This document shows, one piece after another, positions 17,600 through 25,539 of a stretch of 64,000 nucleotides of DNA. This DNA is from Candidatus Margulisiibacteriota bacterium (lineage in GTDB: Bacteria > Margulisbacteria > WOR-1 > O2-12-FULL-45-9 > XYB2-FULL-48-7), in contig JBAZTH010000002.1 of the NCBI GenBank assembly GCA_041661965.1, forward strand, positions 124,001-188,000, read 5' to 3'. The notes beneath the pieces were generated by a model that did no database searches, was not told where the DNA came from, and saw only the letters and a program-made list of their open reading frames with translations. Every line of letters begins with the position of its first letter. Position 1 is the first letter of the stretch. The position numbers and the translations under genes are program-made.

Positions 17600-19648
17600 T
17601 TAGAAGCGGCTGGACATTGTCGCCATCGATGGGGTTAAACTGGGAATAAACATCGGCCGGTAAGGAAGCGGATTGACCGGTCTCCTGGGGGCTTGGGACT
17701 GCGCGGCCGCAAGCGCCGCTCTCTCTGCCCGGGTAAGCCGGTCTGGGCTGGAAGGAGTATCAATGGTCGTCGGCTTGACCGAAGAGGCGGTCGCGTCTGA
17801 GCCAAGAGTAAGCAGCCGGTCAACACCCGGGACAAAGGTCAAGGTAAGCGCCCCCAAAGCCAGCGCGCTATCCAATCCGGAACCATTTTCATATGTCTTC
17901 CTCATTTCCGCCCTGGCAATGTCGACCTCGCTCTGTTTGGCTTTGGTATCGGCACTCGTGGCGTCGGAAGCGAGGGTAAGCAGTCCATCAAAGATCGGAA
18001 CAAAAGACATTGTCAAGGAAGTTAACGCCACCGCGCTTTCCAGTCCCGAGCCATTCTCATAAATTTTTCTCATGTTTTCCCTGGCAAGATCAACCTCGCT
18101 TTGTTTAACGGCGTAGTCTTCGTGAGAATATACATATTTAGGGATCTCATTGGCAATCGCCACCGCCGCGAACGGCAAAGCCACGGTCCCGGCCGCAGTA
18201 AAGGCTACGCCGCCGCCTATCCCAACAGTCGCCTGGGCCGGCGCCGACCGGGCCATTGAATGCGAGTCAACTCCGCTGGAATTTAAAAGTGAATTGTAAC
18301 AATCGCCCGCGAAAAACGCGCCACCCAACCCCAGCGCTAATCCCCTAACCTGCGCGCCCGCCCCCGGCATTTTCCCTGTCATCAACCTATTAAAACCAAC
18401 CCCGGCAAAATGGCCGGCGCCGATCGAGGCCACAGCCTTGACCCCTTCACTTTTAACCCCAGCTTGACCTAAACCATAATGGACCCCATAGCCAACTCCT
18501 AGACCAAGCGCCGTCCCCCCCAACCCTACACCCAAACCGCGAAAACTTATCGGCGGTCGCCCGCCGGACGGGGTTGAACGCCCAACCGATTCAGGCGCCG
18601 ACGGTTTGGCCGTCGGGAGATTATTAACAGTTGCTTCATCCGGCACTAACGGGCGCCCGCTCGATCGTCCGTTCCCCGGCAATTCCCTGACGGTAACATC
18701 GGGCTCATTAACAGTCGCCGATTCAGCCTCCGGGGAAATAACTTTGGGGGTTTCAGGATTTAAGGTCAGGTCGCTCTCCAGGCTTAGTTCTAAATTTCTG
18801 GCCGATGGCCTAATAGCCGGCGAGGGGCTTAGCATACCGATCAGTCGCCCCCTTAGCCAAGCGGGAATTTTTTGCATTGCCGGGTGTTCAATCGTGATAT
18901 TTTCTTCAAGGGTCGCCCTAACGATTCCATCTCTATGATCATGAAAAAGCCGATTGCCGGTCAGCATTCGGTAAAAAACCTTCCCCAGCGAATAAACATC
19001 CGACTTTCCGGTCACTCCCCCGCCCGCCAGTTGTTCCGGAGAGGCATAGGTCGGGGTTCCCGCTCTAAGCACCCCATCGTAAGGCCCGGTGACGCTCGAT
19101 TTGGCGGAAGTAAAAAGATCGATCAGTTTGACCGAACGAAGCTCCCCGTTCGGCCCCGTCTCGACCATAATGTTATCCGGTTTAATATCCCGGTGAACCA
19201 ATCCGGCATTATTTAAAGACTCGAGAGCCAACGCGACTTTTTGGACGATCTGGGCGGCGAGCCGCGGCGGAACCCCGTCAGGATAACGGCCAATCACTTG
19301 TGACAAGGGAATGCCAGGCGCCCTTTCCATGACCACATAGCCCTCTCCAACATCGAGAACATTAGCCACGCCGTCAATATGGCGGCCGCTGAAGGAACGG
19401 GCAATCTCCATTTCTTGAAGATATTCCGGCGAGCCGGGCTGGGTCGATAATTCCCTAAGCACGCATTCGGGGCCGAGTTTATAGACGCTTGACTGACCGC
19501 CGGAGGCGATATGGACGGTATCAGCCGGAGCGACTTCAATAGTCGGTTGCTCCGAGCTGATCCTAATCGCCGGCAAAGCCGGGCGACCCTGCCCCGGCCT
19601 GATGGTAACCGGGCGGGATCCTCTAATGTCGTTTCTAATAGGAGGCAT
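17600..19648 (-). CDS. Ser/Thr protein kinase-like protein with hydrophobic repeat-containing C-terminus
   Basis: Kinase-like domain at about residues 44-300: glycine loop SGGQSSVYK, catalytic loop VHRDIKPDN, activation-segment end GTPTYASPEQL and DVYSLGKVFYRMLTG. Two catalytic positions are altered: the DFG motif reads DLF (LIDLFTSA), and the beta-3 Lys appears replaced by Arg (CVLRELS). Weak activity or a pseudokinase is therefore possible. A Pro/Thr-rich linker follows to about 365. Then comes a Gly/Ala-rich hydrophobic region (about 370-500) and a tandem duplication (about 513-568 and 569-620) of a KQSEVDLARENMRK...FVPIFDGLLTL unit. The hydrophobic region and these units resemble part of the giant protein at 28851-38039. 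Its promoter -10 is only five bases from the ATG, so the message is probably leaderless. Confidence 0.88.
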   Translation of the reverse strand: MPPIRNDIRGSRPVTIRPGQGRPALPAIRISSEQPTIEVAPADTVHIASGGQSSVYKLGPECVLRELSTQPGSPEYLQEMEIARSFSGRHIDGVANVLDVGEGYVVMERAPGIPLSQVIGRYPDGVPPRLAAQIVQKVALALESLNNAGLVHRDIKPDNIMVETGPNGELRSVKLIDLFTSAKSSVTGPYDGVLRAGTPTYASPEQLAGGGVTGKSDVYSLGKVFYRMLTGNRLFHDHRDGIVRATLEENITIEHPAMQKIPAWLRGRLIGMLSPSPAIRPSARNLELSLESDLTLNPETPKVISPEAESATVNEPDVTVRELPGNGRSSGRPLVPDEATVNNLPTAKPSAPESVGRSTPSGGRPPISFRGLGVGLGGTALGLGVGYGVHYGLGQAGVKSEGVKAVASIGAGHFAGVGFNRLMTGKMPGAGAQVRGLALGLGGAFFAGDCYNSLLNSSGVDSHSMARSAPAQATVGIGGGVAFTAAGTVALPFAAVAIANEIPKYVYSHEDYAVKQSEVDLARENMRKIYENGSGLESAVALTSLTMSFVPIFDGLLTLASDATSADTKAKQSEVDIARAEMRKTYENGSGLDSALALGALTLTFVPGVDRLLTLGSDATASSVKPTTIDTPSSPDRLTRAERAALAAAQSQAPRRPVNPLPYRPMFIPSLTPSMATMSSRF
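17775..18110 (-). repeat. tandem in-gene duplication of about 168 bp
   Basis: Inside the kinase gene two consecutive units encode KQSEVD(L/I)AR-ENMRK-(I/T)YENGSGL, then a hydrophobic stretch with FVP...D-LLTL-SDAT. The units are near identical at the start and diverge toward the end, indicating a fairly recent duplication. A related single unit exists in the giant protein near residues 2700-2750. Confidence 0.7.
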
Positions 19649-19653
19649 ATATG

Positions 19654-19681
19654 ATATATCGTCATAATAGGAATCGAACTT
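19654..19681 (-). promoter_or_regulatory. sigma-28-like promoter (AAGTTC-N14-CGATATAT) for the first kinase
   Basis: AAGTTC (19676-19681) and CGATATAT (19654-19661), read on the minus strand, are 14 bp apart. The -10 ends five bases before the kinase ATG, implying a leaderless transcript. It is back-to-back with the promoter at 19715-19742, with 33 bp between the two -35 elements. Confidence 0.65.
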
Positions 19682-19714
19682 GTACCCTCGCCACCCCCCG
19701 TTTGAAATTACCTG

Positions 19715-19742
19715 AAATTACCGGCCAAAAACAACGATAATA
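19715..19742 (+). promoter_or_regulatory. sigma-28-like promoter (AAATTA-N14-CGATAATA)
   Basis: AAATTA (19715-19720, preceded by CCTG) and CGATAATA (19735-19742) are 14 bp apart, upstream of the 206-aa gene. The tgaaattacc word is repeated just before it (19703-19710). Divergent from the kinase promoter. Confidence 0.6.
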
Positions 19743-19759
19743 AACTGGAAGTAATTATT

Positions 19760-20380
19760 ATGACGTCGGTAAAAATGATCATTAACAAAACTGAACTTCC
19801 TTTGGAAATTCGCCAATTCCGCAATCGTTTGGGCACGGCTAATTTAGCGAAGCGAAGTCGCTTGGGCCGGCTCCGGGGCTTAACGCCTGAGCGGTTCAAG
19901 GCCCTTCCCGAAAATGAGCGAACCGAACGGCAGCTGGAAATTGAACGGCTGGCCGGCAGTCTCAAAACCTACCAGAAAAATCCAGTCGTTTCACGGGCTC
20001 CGCAGTTTCAAGCGGCCCTTCAAAATGTCGAGCTTCTCCGGCAAATCACCGCGCCAACCAAGCCGCTCACCTCCCCCCCCGGCCGCCTAACGTTCAAAGA
20101 AACGGAACAACTTTTGCCGGGGACCGACCATGCAGCGACCACAGACAGACAGATCATTATCTCGGCTCTATTGCCAGATAAACAAGCCATTCCTGGGGGC
20201 CAAGTAAGCCCTCTTGATCGATTGATTGAACGTTTTAAAGCGGAAAACAGAACAATAAAAAACGAGCGGACCACTGCCGCACAAAAACATTCGGCCGACA
20301 CGTTTTTGGCCGGGATCAAAAACTCGCTCAAATTCTCAATTGAAACGCTGCTCCGTAATAGGACAAAAGAAGGGCGATAG
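19760..20380 (+). CDS. hypothetical protein, 206 aa, orphan
   Basis: No family recognised. Basic, strongly helical protein with no membrane segment or signal peptide; Arg/Leu-rich N-terminus (SRLGRLRGLTPERFKALPENE). The ATG at 19760 follows a short leader with a weak GGAAG. It is divergent from the first kinase gene and is followed after 21 bases by the promoter of the next orphan gene. It could be a substrate or partner of the kinase, by position only. Confidence 0.6.
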   Translation: MTSVKMIINKTELPLEIRQFRNRLGTANLAKRSRLGRLRGLTPERFKALPENERTERQLEIERLAGSLKTYQKNPVVSRAPQFQAALQNVELLRQITAPTKPLTSPPGRLTFKETEQLLPGTDHAATTDRQIIISALLPDKQAIPGGQVSPLDRLIERFKAENRTIKNERTTAAQKHSADTFLAGIKNSLKFSIETLLRNRTKEGR

Positions 20381-20386
20381 GCCTTC

Positions 20387-20396
20387 CCCTCTTCCC
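20387..20396 (+). promoter_or_regulatory. CCCTCTTCCC box upstream of sigma-28-like promoter
   Basis: A 10-base CCCTCTTCCC ends five bases before the AAGTTT at 20402. The identical decamer recurs at 22853-22862 and 28695-28704, five to six bases before the same promoter type. Probable activator or UP-like site. Confidence 0.55.
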
Positions 20397-20401
20397 CGCG
20401 C

Positions 20402-20429
20402 AAGTTTTCTGCTTAAAATAACGATATAT
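20402..20429 (+). promoter_or_regulatory. sigma-28-like promoter (AAGTTT-N14-CGATATAT)
   Basis: AAGTTT (20402-20407, preceded by GC) and CGATATAT (20422-20429) are separated by 14 bp, directly after the stop of the 206-aa gene and about 70 bases before the 782-aa gene. Confidence 0.7.
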
Positions 20430-20450
20430 ATTAGGAGAGAGAGTAGTTTT

Positions 20451-20469
20451 TTCGGCCTGTTACCGGAGA
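20451..20469 (+). ncRNA. leader hairpin with CCTGTTA loop (5' UTR of the 782-aa gene)
   Basis: CGG (20453-20455) and CCG (20463-20465) close a loop CCTGTTA; flanking U/A-G pairs extend it with one bulged G. The GCCTGT word (20455-20460) starts on the last stem base. The hairpins before the 809-aa and giant genes also carry GCCTGT, fully in the loop. Unlike those, no downstream terminator or ACAGGC partner is seen here, so this is the weakest of the three. Confidence 0.4.
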
Positions 20470-20498
20470 CTGTTCATAATTACAAAGAGAGGGTAGGA

Positions 20499-22847
20499 AT
20501 GGCAGAGGGTCATTTAAAAACACATTCAGTCAACCGCCGCCAAGCTCAACGTCAGCTGATGGGAGCGGCACGGGCGGCAACTTTCGCGGAAATAAAAAAA
20601 ACCGCGATCAATTCCCTCTCTTCGTTAAAACAGGAACTTCTTTCCCGATCCGCCGCGCAAGAAAGCGTGTTCAGGCTCGACGCCTTGCTGGAAGGGACCT
20701 CAAGTCTCCTTGCTTCCCTCTGGCAGGAAAATAAGTTAAGCGCCGGCACCAAAAAAGCAATCACCAATTTATTGGCCCAACTTGACGCCACAGCCAAAGA
20801 TGCGGTTGCTCTGCAGCTTAACGGTAAAATGAAAAGTTTGATCGCTGGCGCATTGGAAGCGTTAGTCGAGCTCCAACCCAGGGAAAAGCAGATAACCGGA
20901 ACGCAAATCGCCGGCAGCGCTTATCCCTTGGCAGCCCCCAATCCTCTGCAAGCGGTCCTGATCCCAGCCGGACTTAATATCGCAGCCTTTAATCTGAATT
21001 TAACAATTCCCGGTCTCTCGTTGTTCACCCCATTAACTCAAGCCGGCAGCCGCCCGGTTGAAGAGCAAACCATCTACCACCGTTTCGTGACCGATCTTAT
21101 TCAGATTGAGGACCCAAGCCCCGCTTCTGAAGTCTTGTCCGTAGCTCTGGCCGAAAGACTTCATGAAACCTTTTTCCGAGCCGCGGCTGGGGGGCAAAAA
21201 ACAGAAAAACAGCTCCAGGCCGCCTTTGAAAAAGCGCTCCAAACGGTCCAAGCCGAGATCAAACAGAAACAGCTCCGCTTTGAAGGCAAGTTGACCAATA
21301 CGGAGATCGCCCTGACCGCGACCACCCTTTTAAGCCATCTCCCGGCTCAAGAAGCTCTGGCCATCCTGACGGCCTTAAGCGTCAGGCTGGCCCGGGAAAA
21401 TCCGAAACAAGAAGGAGAGATTCAAAACTTAACCGCGCAAATTGTCAGCCAATTCACCGGTCGGCCAGAAGTTGGCCCACCGACGATTACCAACTACAAT
21501 TTGCCGGCAAATATCAACAATCCAACGAACAAGCCCGTAATTTCAGCGCCGGAAGTTAGAGTTGTTGGCGCCATTATTTCCGCTTTTGTCGCCGCCCTCA
21601 TTGCACCGAAAGAAGAAGCCGCCGGAACAATTGGCGCCGCGGCCGAACAAAAAGCGGGCCTGGAAAGCCGGACTCTAACCATCGACCAAACCACCTACAC
21701 CGGACCGCTGGTCAGCGCGCCATCGCAAGCGCCGGAGCGGGCCTCGACCGTTTTTACGGCCCCCACCAGGATCATTGAACTGATCAGGGTCGTCGCCGAA
21801 AAACTCCCCGCCCTTGCGCTCCCGGCATTAATCGCTGAAACAGCCAAGCTAGCAAGCACTCCTGCCATCCAAAGAGAGGTGGAAGCGGTTGTTCTTGCCG
21901 CCGCCGGCACCAAAGAAGGGCAAAAATATGTGTTGGAGTCGGTCCGTCGGGGAGAGCCCTCTTCCCTGCTAAACCCCAGTGAAATAGGCGGGAAGGTAAT
22001 TGTTGAAACAGTTAAAGCCCTGCTCGATCCAAAGGCCAGGCTCCAGGAGGCCAGGGAAGCCCGGCCGGCAATCTCCGGCAAAGCCACCCCAACCGTTACT
22101 GAACAGGTCGCTCAACTGGCGGCCCTGGTCATTAATACCAACAAAGTAGCGCCGACTGCTCTGACCGCGGCACAAGCCCTGCCGCTCTTGGAATTTGTCG
22201 CCCAGGCCCAGCAGGCGAGGCAGACAATCAAAGAGACCCAAGCCCAGATCGCCAAAAATGTTAAAGAGGGCAAGCTCCCGACCCCGGCCAAATCGGCCCT
22301 AAGAACTTCAACCAATCCAAAACAGATTGAAGCAATTGCCGATTCGATCGGCACGCTCGCCAAGACCGCCCAAAAGATGGAAGGGGCCGGACTTAAGGTT
22401 CCCGACGTGATAATGCAAAGCTTGGCCGCCGGATTAGCCGGTTTAAGCCTCATCCCGCCCCAACGACCGGCCATAGCCAAAGCCCCGGAAAGCAAACCGG
22501 CGCCGCGCGGCCAACTCGACAGTTTCGTAAAAGTCCTGGAAGCCGAGATCGAACGGCTCCAAACCGTCGCGGCCACCGACTCAACCAAGGCGCCGACCAA
22601 ATTTATCGCCTGGCAGGTGCAGGCACAGATCGAAGCGATCATCATCAGCATTCAAGCGGCGGCGGCAAACGAAGATAAGATCAAAAAGATCCGTAAGGAA
22701 TTGGAAGATCGGGCTCTTTTCGAGGCAGTCCTTAAGGCGATCCAAAAGGGTGACGCTTCGTCACTAGAGGCGGTCCGGGATGCTATCTACGAAATGCGGC
22801 TTATCATCAACAAAAAAGAACTGGAAAAGTTTTCCAGGCCGGCTTAA
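20499..22847 (+). CDS. large Ala/Leu-rich helical protein, 782 aa, orphan
   Basis: No family recognised. Start chosen at the ATG at 20499 (MAEGHLKTHSVNRRQ), with AGAGGG upstream; the frame is open back to 20340 but that part spans the promoter. The product is highly enriched in Ala, Leu, Lys and Glu, strongly helical, without a signal peptide. One hydrophobic stretch (VVGAIISAFVAALIAP, about residue 355) could be a membrane-associated helix. The C-terminus is charged (DKIKKIRKELEDRALFEAVLKAIQ). It belongs to the orphan cluster sharing sigma-28-like promoters and is followed by the tandem promoters of the 809-aa gene. Confidence 0.75.
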   Translation: MAEGHLKTHSVNRRQAQRQLMGAARAATFAEIKKTAINSLSSLKQELLSRSAAQESVFRLDALLEGTSSLLASLWQENKLSAGTKKAITNLLAQLDATAKDAVALQLNGKMKSLIAGALEALVELQPREKQITGTQIAGSAYPLAAPNPLQAVLIPAGLNIAAFNLNLTIPGLSLFTPLTQAGSRPVEEQTIYHRFVTDLIQIEDPSPASEVLSVALAERLHETFFRAAAGGQKTEKQLQAAFEKALQTVQAEIKQKQLRFEGKLTNTEIALTATTLLSHLPAQEALAILTALSVRLARENPKQEGEIQNLTAQIVSQFTGRPEVGPPTITNYNLPANINNPTNKPVISAPEVRVVGAIISAFVAALIAPKEEAAGTIGAAAEQKAGLESRTLTIDQTTYTGPLVSAPSQAPERASTVFTAPTRIIELIRVVAEKLPALALPALIAETAKLASTPAIQREVEAVVLAAAGTKEGQKYVLESVRRGEPSSLLNPSEIGGKVIVETVKALLDPKARLQEAREARPAISGKATPTVTEQVAQLAALVINTNKVAPTALTAAQALPLLEFVAQAQQARQTIKETQAQIAKNVKEGKLPTPAKSALRTSTNPKQIEAIADSIGTLAKTAQKMEGAGLKVPDVIMQSLAAGLAGLSLIPPQRPAIAKAPESKPAPRGQLDSFVKVLEAEIERLQTVAATDSTKAPTKFIAWQVQAQIEAIIISIQAAAANEDKIKKIRKELEDRALFEAVLKAIQKGDASSLEAVRDAIYEMRLIINKKELEKFSRPA

Positions 22848-22852
22848 GCCCT

Positions 22853-22896
22853 CCCTCTTCCCTCACGCAAGTTTTTAGGCTACTATTCCGATATAT
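22853..22896 (+). promoter_or_regulatory. CCCTCTTCCC box plus sigma-28-like promoter (distal of two)
   Basis: CCCTCTTCCC at 22853-22862, AAGTTT at 22869-22874, CGATATAT at 22889-22896; spacing between the last two is 14 bp. A second promoter of the same type follows 76 bp further on, so the 809-aa gene appears to have two. Confidence 0.65.
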
Positions 22897-22915
22897 CTAT
22901 GTACGGGGATTAGGG

Positions 22916-22940
22916 CATTCGTGTCCATTAGGGTATTCGG
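22916..22940. repeat. interspersed repeat fragment (ATTCGTGTCCATTAG family)
   Basis: A cattcgtgtccattag word followed by ggtattcgg, closely related to the inverted repeat at 1551-1611. It lies between the two promoters of the 809-aa gene, so an insertion may have split or duplicated that control region. Confidence 0.5.
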
Positions 22941-22964
22941 GTTAAATAATTATTTTTCCCATGC

Positions 22965-22992
22965 AAGTTTTTAGGGGTCTGGAACGATAATA
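22965..22992 (+). promoter_or_regulatory. sigma-28-like promoter (AAGTTT-N14-CGATAATA), proximal
   Basis: AAGTTT (22965-22970) and CGATAATA (22985-22992), 14 bp apart. The 11-base string GCAAGTTTTTA is shared with the distal copy at 22867-22877. Predicted start about 22999, giving a leader of about 94 bases. Confidence 0.7.
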
Positions 22993-23013
22993 TTAGTGGA
23001 AAGATAAGTTTGC

Positions 23014-23079
23014 ATCTCGGTTTGCCTGTAACCGGGGATGTTTTTAACGACGAGAAACAGGCGTCGTTTTTTTGTTTTT
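23014..23079 (+). ncRNA. structured leader with hairpin and intrinsic terminator (candidate attenuator)
   Basis: Hairpin 1: CGGTT (23018-23022) pairs with AACCG (23030-23034) around a TGCCTGT loop, extended by AUCUC with GGGGAU. Hairpin 2: AACGACG (23046-23052) and CGTCGTT (23062-23068) around AGAAACAGG, followed by a long T-run, an intrinsic terminator ending before the AGGAGGAG ribosome site. The loop CCTGT of hairpin 1 is complementary to ACAGG in the terminator loop (23057-23061). A terminator inside a 5' UTR with a complementary upstream element suggests transcription attenuation; no known riboswitch class recognised. Confidence 0.6.
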
Positions 23080-23092
23080 AGGAGGAGATTAA

Positions 23093-25522
23093 ATGGCAGC
23101 TTGGGGAGTTAACGGCGAAGCAAATGGAGCCCACTTAAGTACCTGGGGAAGAACCCAGGGACATGGTAACACGGTCAAAGGAATAGTTGATTTCGTTGAC
23201 AATACTGGCATTCCGGTTTATCTAAACACGGATAAATCGGTTGGTTTTGAAAAACGGGATGATCGCCAAGTCCCAGCCGCCCAGATCAGCGCCGCTTCCC
23301 GGGAAATGGGAAAAGTCACCTACAATCAAGAAAATGTCGGCAAAGCGTTAACCAATCTCAAAACCACCCTTAGTGGCTCTTCCAATAAATACGATCTTGC
23401 TAAAGTCAAAGCCGAACTGGCAAAAAAAGGGATCAGTCTTGAAGCCCTAGATCGGCTCGGCGCACAAGGGTTAACTGGGGATGCTCTGATCGAAGCCGCT
23501 TTAAAAGAAGCCGGAATTGATAGTAAGGACTGCTTCTCCACTTCATACAATGACAAACTAGCCGCTTTTGATGAAGCAGGGACAGAGTTAAAAACCGCCT
23601 TGGCCGCTTACAATGCTAATAAAAACCAAACGACACTCGCCACTTTGATCAAAGCCAAAGATAACCATGAAATCGCCCGCGCTGCAATAGGAAATCCTGC
23701 GCTTGATGGCGACAAAAAAGAAGTCTGGGCCAAAACGGCTGAAGCTCTTTCCGCCGCTCAAACTCCCACCACAACGCCAGCTAGAACGGCCCCGGCTCCC
23801 GTCGCCGCAAAACAACCAGCCCCACCGGCCGGATTGAACGATAACGGCCGGGCAATCTGGCTCTTTGTTTACAACCAGACCGGAGGGAAAGTCAACCTCG
23901 ACATCAAAGCGACCCGTGAGATCGCCAAAGACGGCGCCATCGATGCCGATGAAGCCGGCAAATACGGCATCAACATGGTCGTGTTCGACGGGGTTGACAA
24001 CGGGATGCTCGACAGCACGACCCGCGCCGCCGGAGCCACTGTCGGCGACCGGAAACTAGATGCCGCTGAACTCGCCCATTACAATAAAGTCGTCGAAGAG
24101 CTCGCCCAACGGACCGGCAAAACCACCAAAGAAATTTACGCCGCTTACCAAACCGCTAAATACCTGGTCAATGTCGACCTCCGCGAGGTCAGCTCCCGGA
24201 TCGACAATCTTAGCGCTCTGGTCAAAGGCGGGAACATCGATTTTGCCAAGATCAAAGATGGCGACACCGCCGAGATCGAACGGTTAAAAACTCTGTTGGG
24301 CAAAGACGTCCATACCGATATCCTCAAGAATATCGTCGAACAGATCAAAGCGGGCCGGATAACCAGCGCCGAACAGCTCAACAAGTACTTCTTCAACGCC
24401 ATGATGGGAAGCCTGACCGGCGAGTTCGAGTTCTGGGGAGTCGCAGACTTCGGCAAGCTGGCCAACATCGGGCGCTACGCTCCGCGCGCCGGCAAGAGCG
24501 GCGACGACCTCTCGACCTGGCTTAGGACCGGCAAGTCGCCGGAAGCGGAAGGGACAAGCGGCGCCGGCCAGGACGGCGAAGGTTATCGCAAGGCCATGAC
24601 CGCCCTCCAGGAAAAGGGGAAAACTTATAATGACGCTGTTGCCGTTTATTCCTCCGGCGAGCACTCCGCGGTCCTGAAGGGGAATCCACAAGCCATTGAA
24701 TTTGTTGTTGATCTGGCCATCAAAGAAGGTAAATATTCCGACTTGATCGAGTTCCTCAAGGGACAAACCCTGTCCGCGGAACAAAAAAGCGATATCTACC
24801 GCAAGATCGTCGAAAAACAGACCCAAAAGATCCAGGATAAGCTTGGGGCTTCTCCTCCCGACTTAAATGGAGCAAAGACGGAACTGGAGAACCTGAAAAC
24901 TCTGGTCGCCTCCATGGGAACGGAAGGAACAGGCCACCAAGGACAGGTCTATTCAATAACCTTGACCATCGCTATGCAGTTGGCCCAACGAGCTCTTGGA
25001 ACGGATAAGCAAGATGCCTATGCCTTGATCGAAATTATTCCTGAAGGCGCCGAATTCAATCACGGCCGGGACCAAAACGCGGTCACCATTCATGGCCGAT
25101 TGGAAGCCCGGTTTGCCTTGGCCGCTTCGATCAAGGACAAAGAGCCGATGACTAATTTCCTCGCCACTTTGCCAGCGGGAACGACCGCAACTCAAAGGGC
25201 CTACGCCCATTATTATCTGGCCAAAGCCGGGGAAACTCCGCGAGAAAAGAAAGCGTTGGAATCAACCCTTGCGCTTTATAAAAAGTCGGCTGAAGCGATT
25301 AAGGATGACGCTTCGCCGCAAGCCGATTTGTTAAGGACCAAGCTTGAAACGGAAATGGGACAATTAATCGACGCTTACAATCGCAGCCATCAAACAGACT
25401 CGCAACATACTTTACAAGGATTGCGCGATAAATATATTAATAAAATGCCGCGTCCCGGCAGTCCCGCAACCTCCGCACCGGTAGGCGGTGGAGGTGGGGG
25501 CGGCAGCGCGGACATTCCTTAA
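23093..25522 (+). CDS. large orphan protein, 809 aa, with EF-hand-like segment and polyglycine tail
   Basis: No family recognised. A perfect AGGAGGAG precedes the ATG. About residues 280-340 contain two acidic, EF-hand-like loops (KDGAIDADEAGKYG and VGDRKLDAAEL), which may bind calcium; this is a visual resemblance only. A Pro/Ala/Thr linker lies near 225-245. The C-terminal part (about 540-780) is helical with TPR-like spacing (AYAHYYLAKAG, ALESTLALYKKSAEAI). The protein ends in a Pro/Ser linker and a run of seven glycines. There is no signal peptide. It is followed after 17 bases by the 729-aa gene, with which it forms an operon. Confidence 0.75.
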   Translation: MAAWGVNGEANGAHLSTWGRTQGHGNTVKGIVDFVDNTGIPVYLNTDKSVGFEKRDDRQVPAAQISAASREMGKVTYNQENVGKALTNLKTTLSGSSNKYDLAKVKAELAKKGISLEALDRLGAQGLTGDALIEAALKEAGIDSKDCFSTSYNDKLAAFDEAGTELKTALAAYNANKNQTTLATLIKAKDNHEIARAAIGNPALDGDKKEVWAKTAEALSAAQTPTTTPARTAPAPVAAKQPAPPAGLNDNGRAIWLFVYNQTGGKVNLDIKATREIAKDGAIDADEAGKYGINMVVFDGVDNGMLDSTTRAAGATVGDRKLDAAELAHYNKVVEELAQRTGKTTKEIYAAYQTAKYLVNVDLREVSSRIDNLSALVKGGNIDFAKIKDGDTAEIERLKTLLGKDVHTDILKNIVEQIKAGRITSAEQLNKYFFNAMMGSLTGEFEFWGVADFGKLANIGRYAPRAGKSGDDLSTWLRTGKSPEAEGTSGAGQDGEGYRKAMTALQEKGKTYNDAVAVYSSGEHSAVLKGNPQAIEFVVDLAIKEGKYSDLIEFLKGQTLSAEQKSDIYRKIVEKQTQKIQDKLGASPPDLNGAKTELENLKTLVASMGTEGTGHQGQVYSITLTIAMQLAQRALGTDKQDAYALIEIIPEGAEFNHGRDQNAVTIHGRLEARFALAASIKDKEPMTNFLATLPAGTTATQRAYAHYYLAKAGETPREKKALESTLALYKKSAEAIKDDASPQADLLRTKLETEMGQLIDAYNRSHQTDSQHTLQGLRDKYINKMPRPGSPATSAPVGGGGGGGSADIP

Positions 25523-25539
25523 TTAGGTGAGGTAAAAAA

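Noticed and set aside
19665..19690. A GTTCGATTCC word resembling a tRNA T-loop on the minus strand
   Set aside because: No acceptor, D-arm or anticodon arm can be folded around it; the bases belong to the kinase promoter (AAGTTC-N14-CGATATAT).
22980..23079. Cyclic-di-GMP or preQ1 riboswitch
   Set aside because: The leader is too short and lacks the conserved core sequences of those classes; only the hairpin plus terminator layout is shared.
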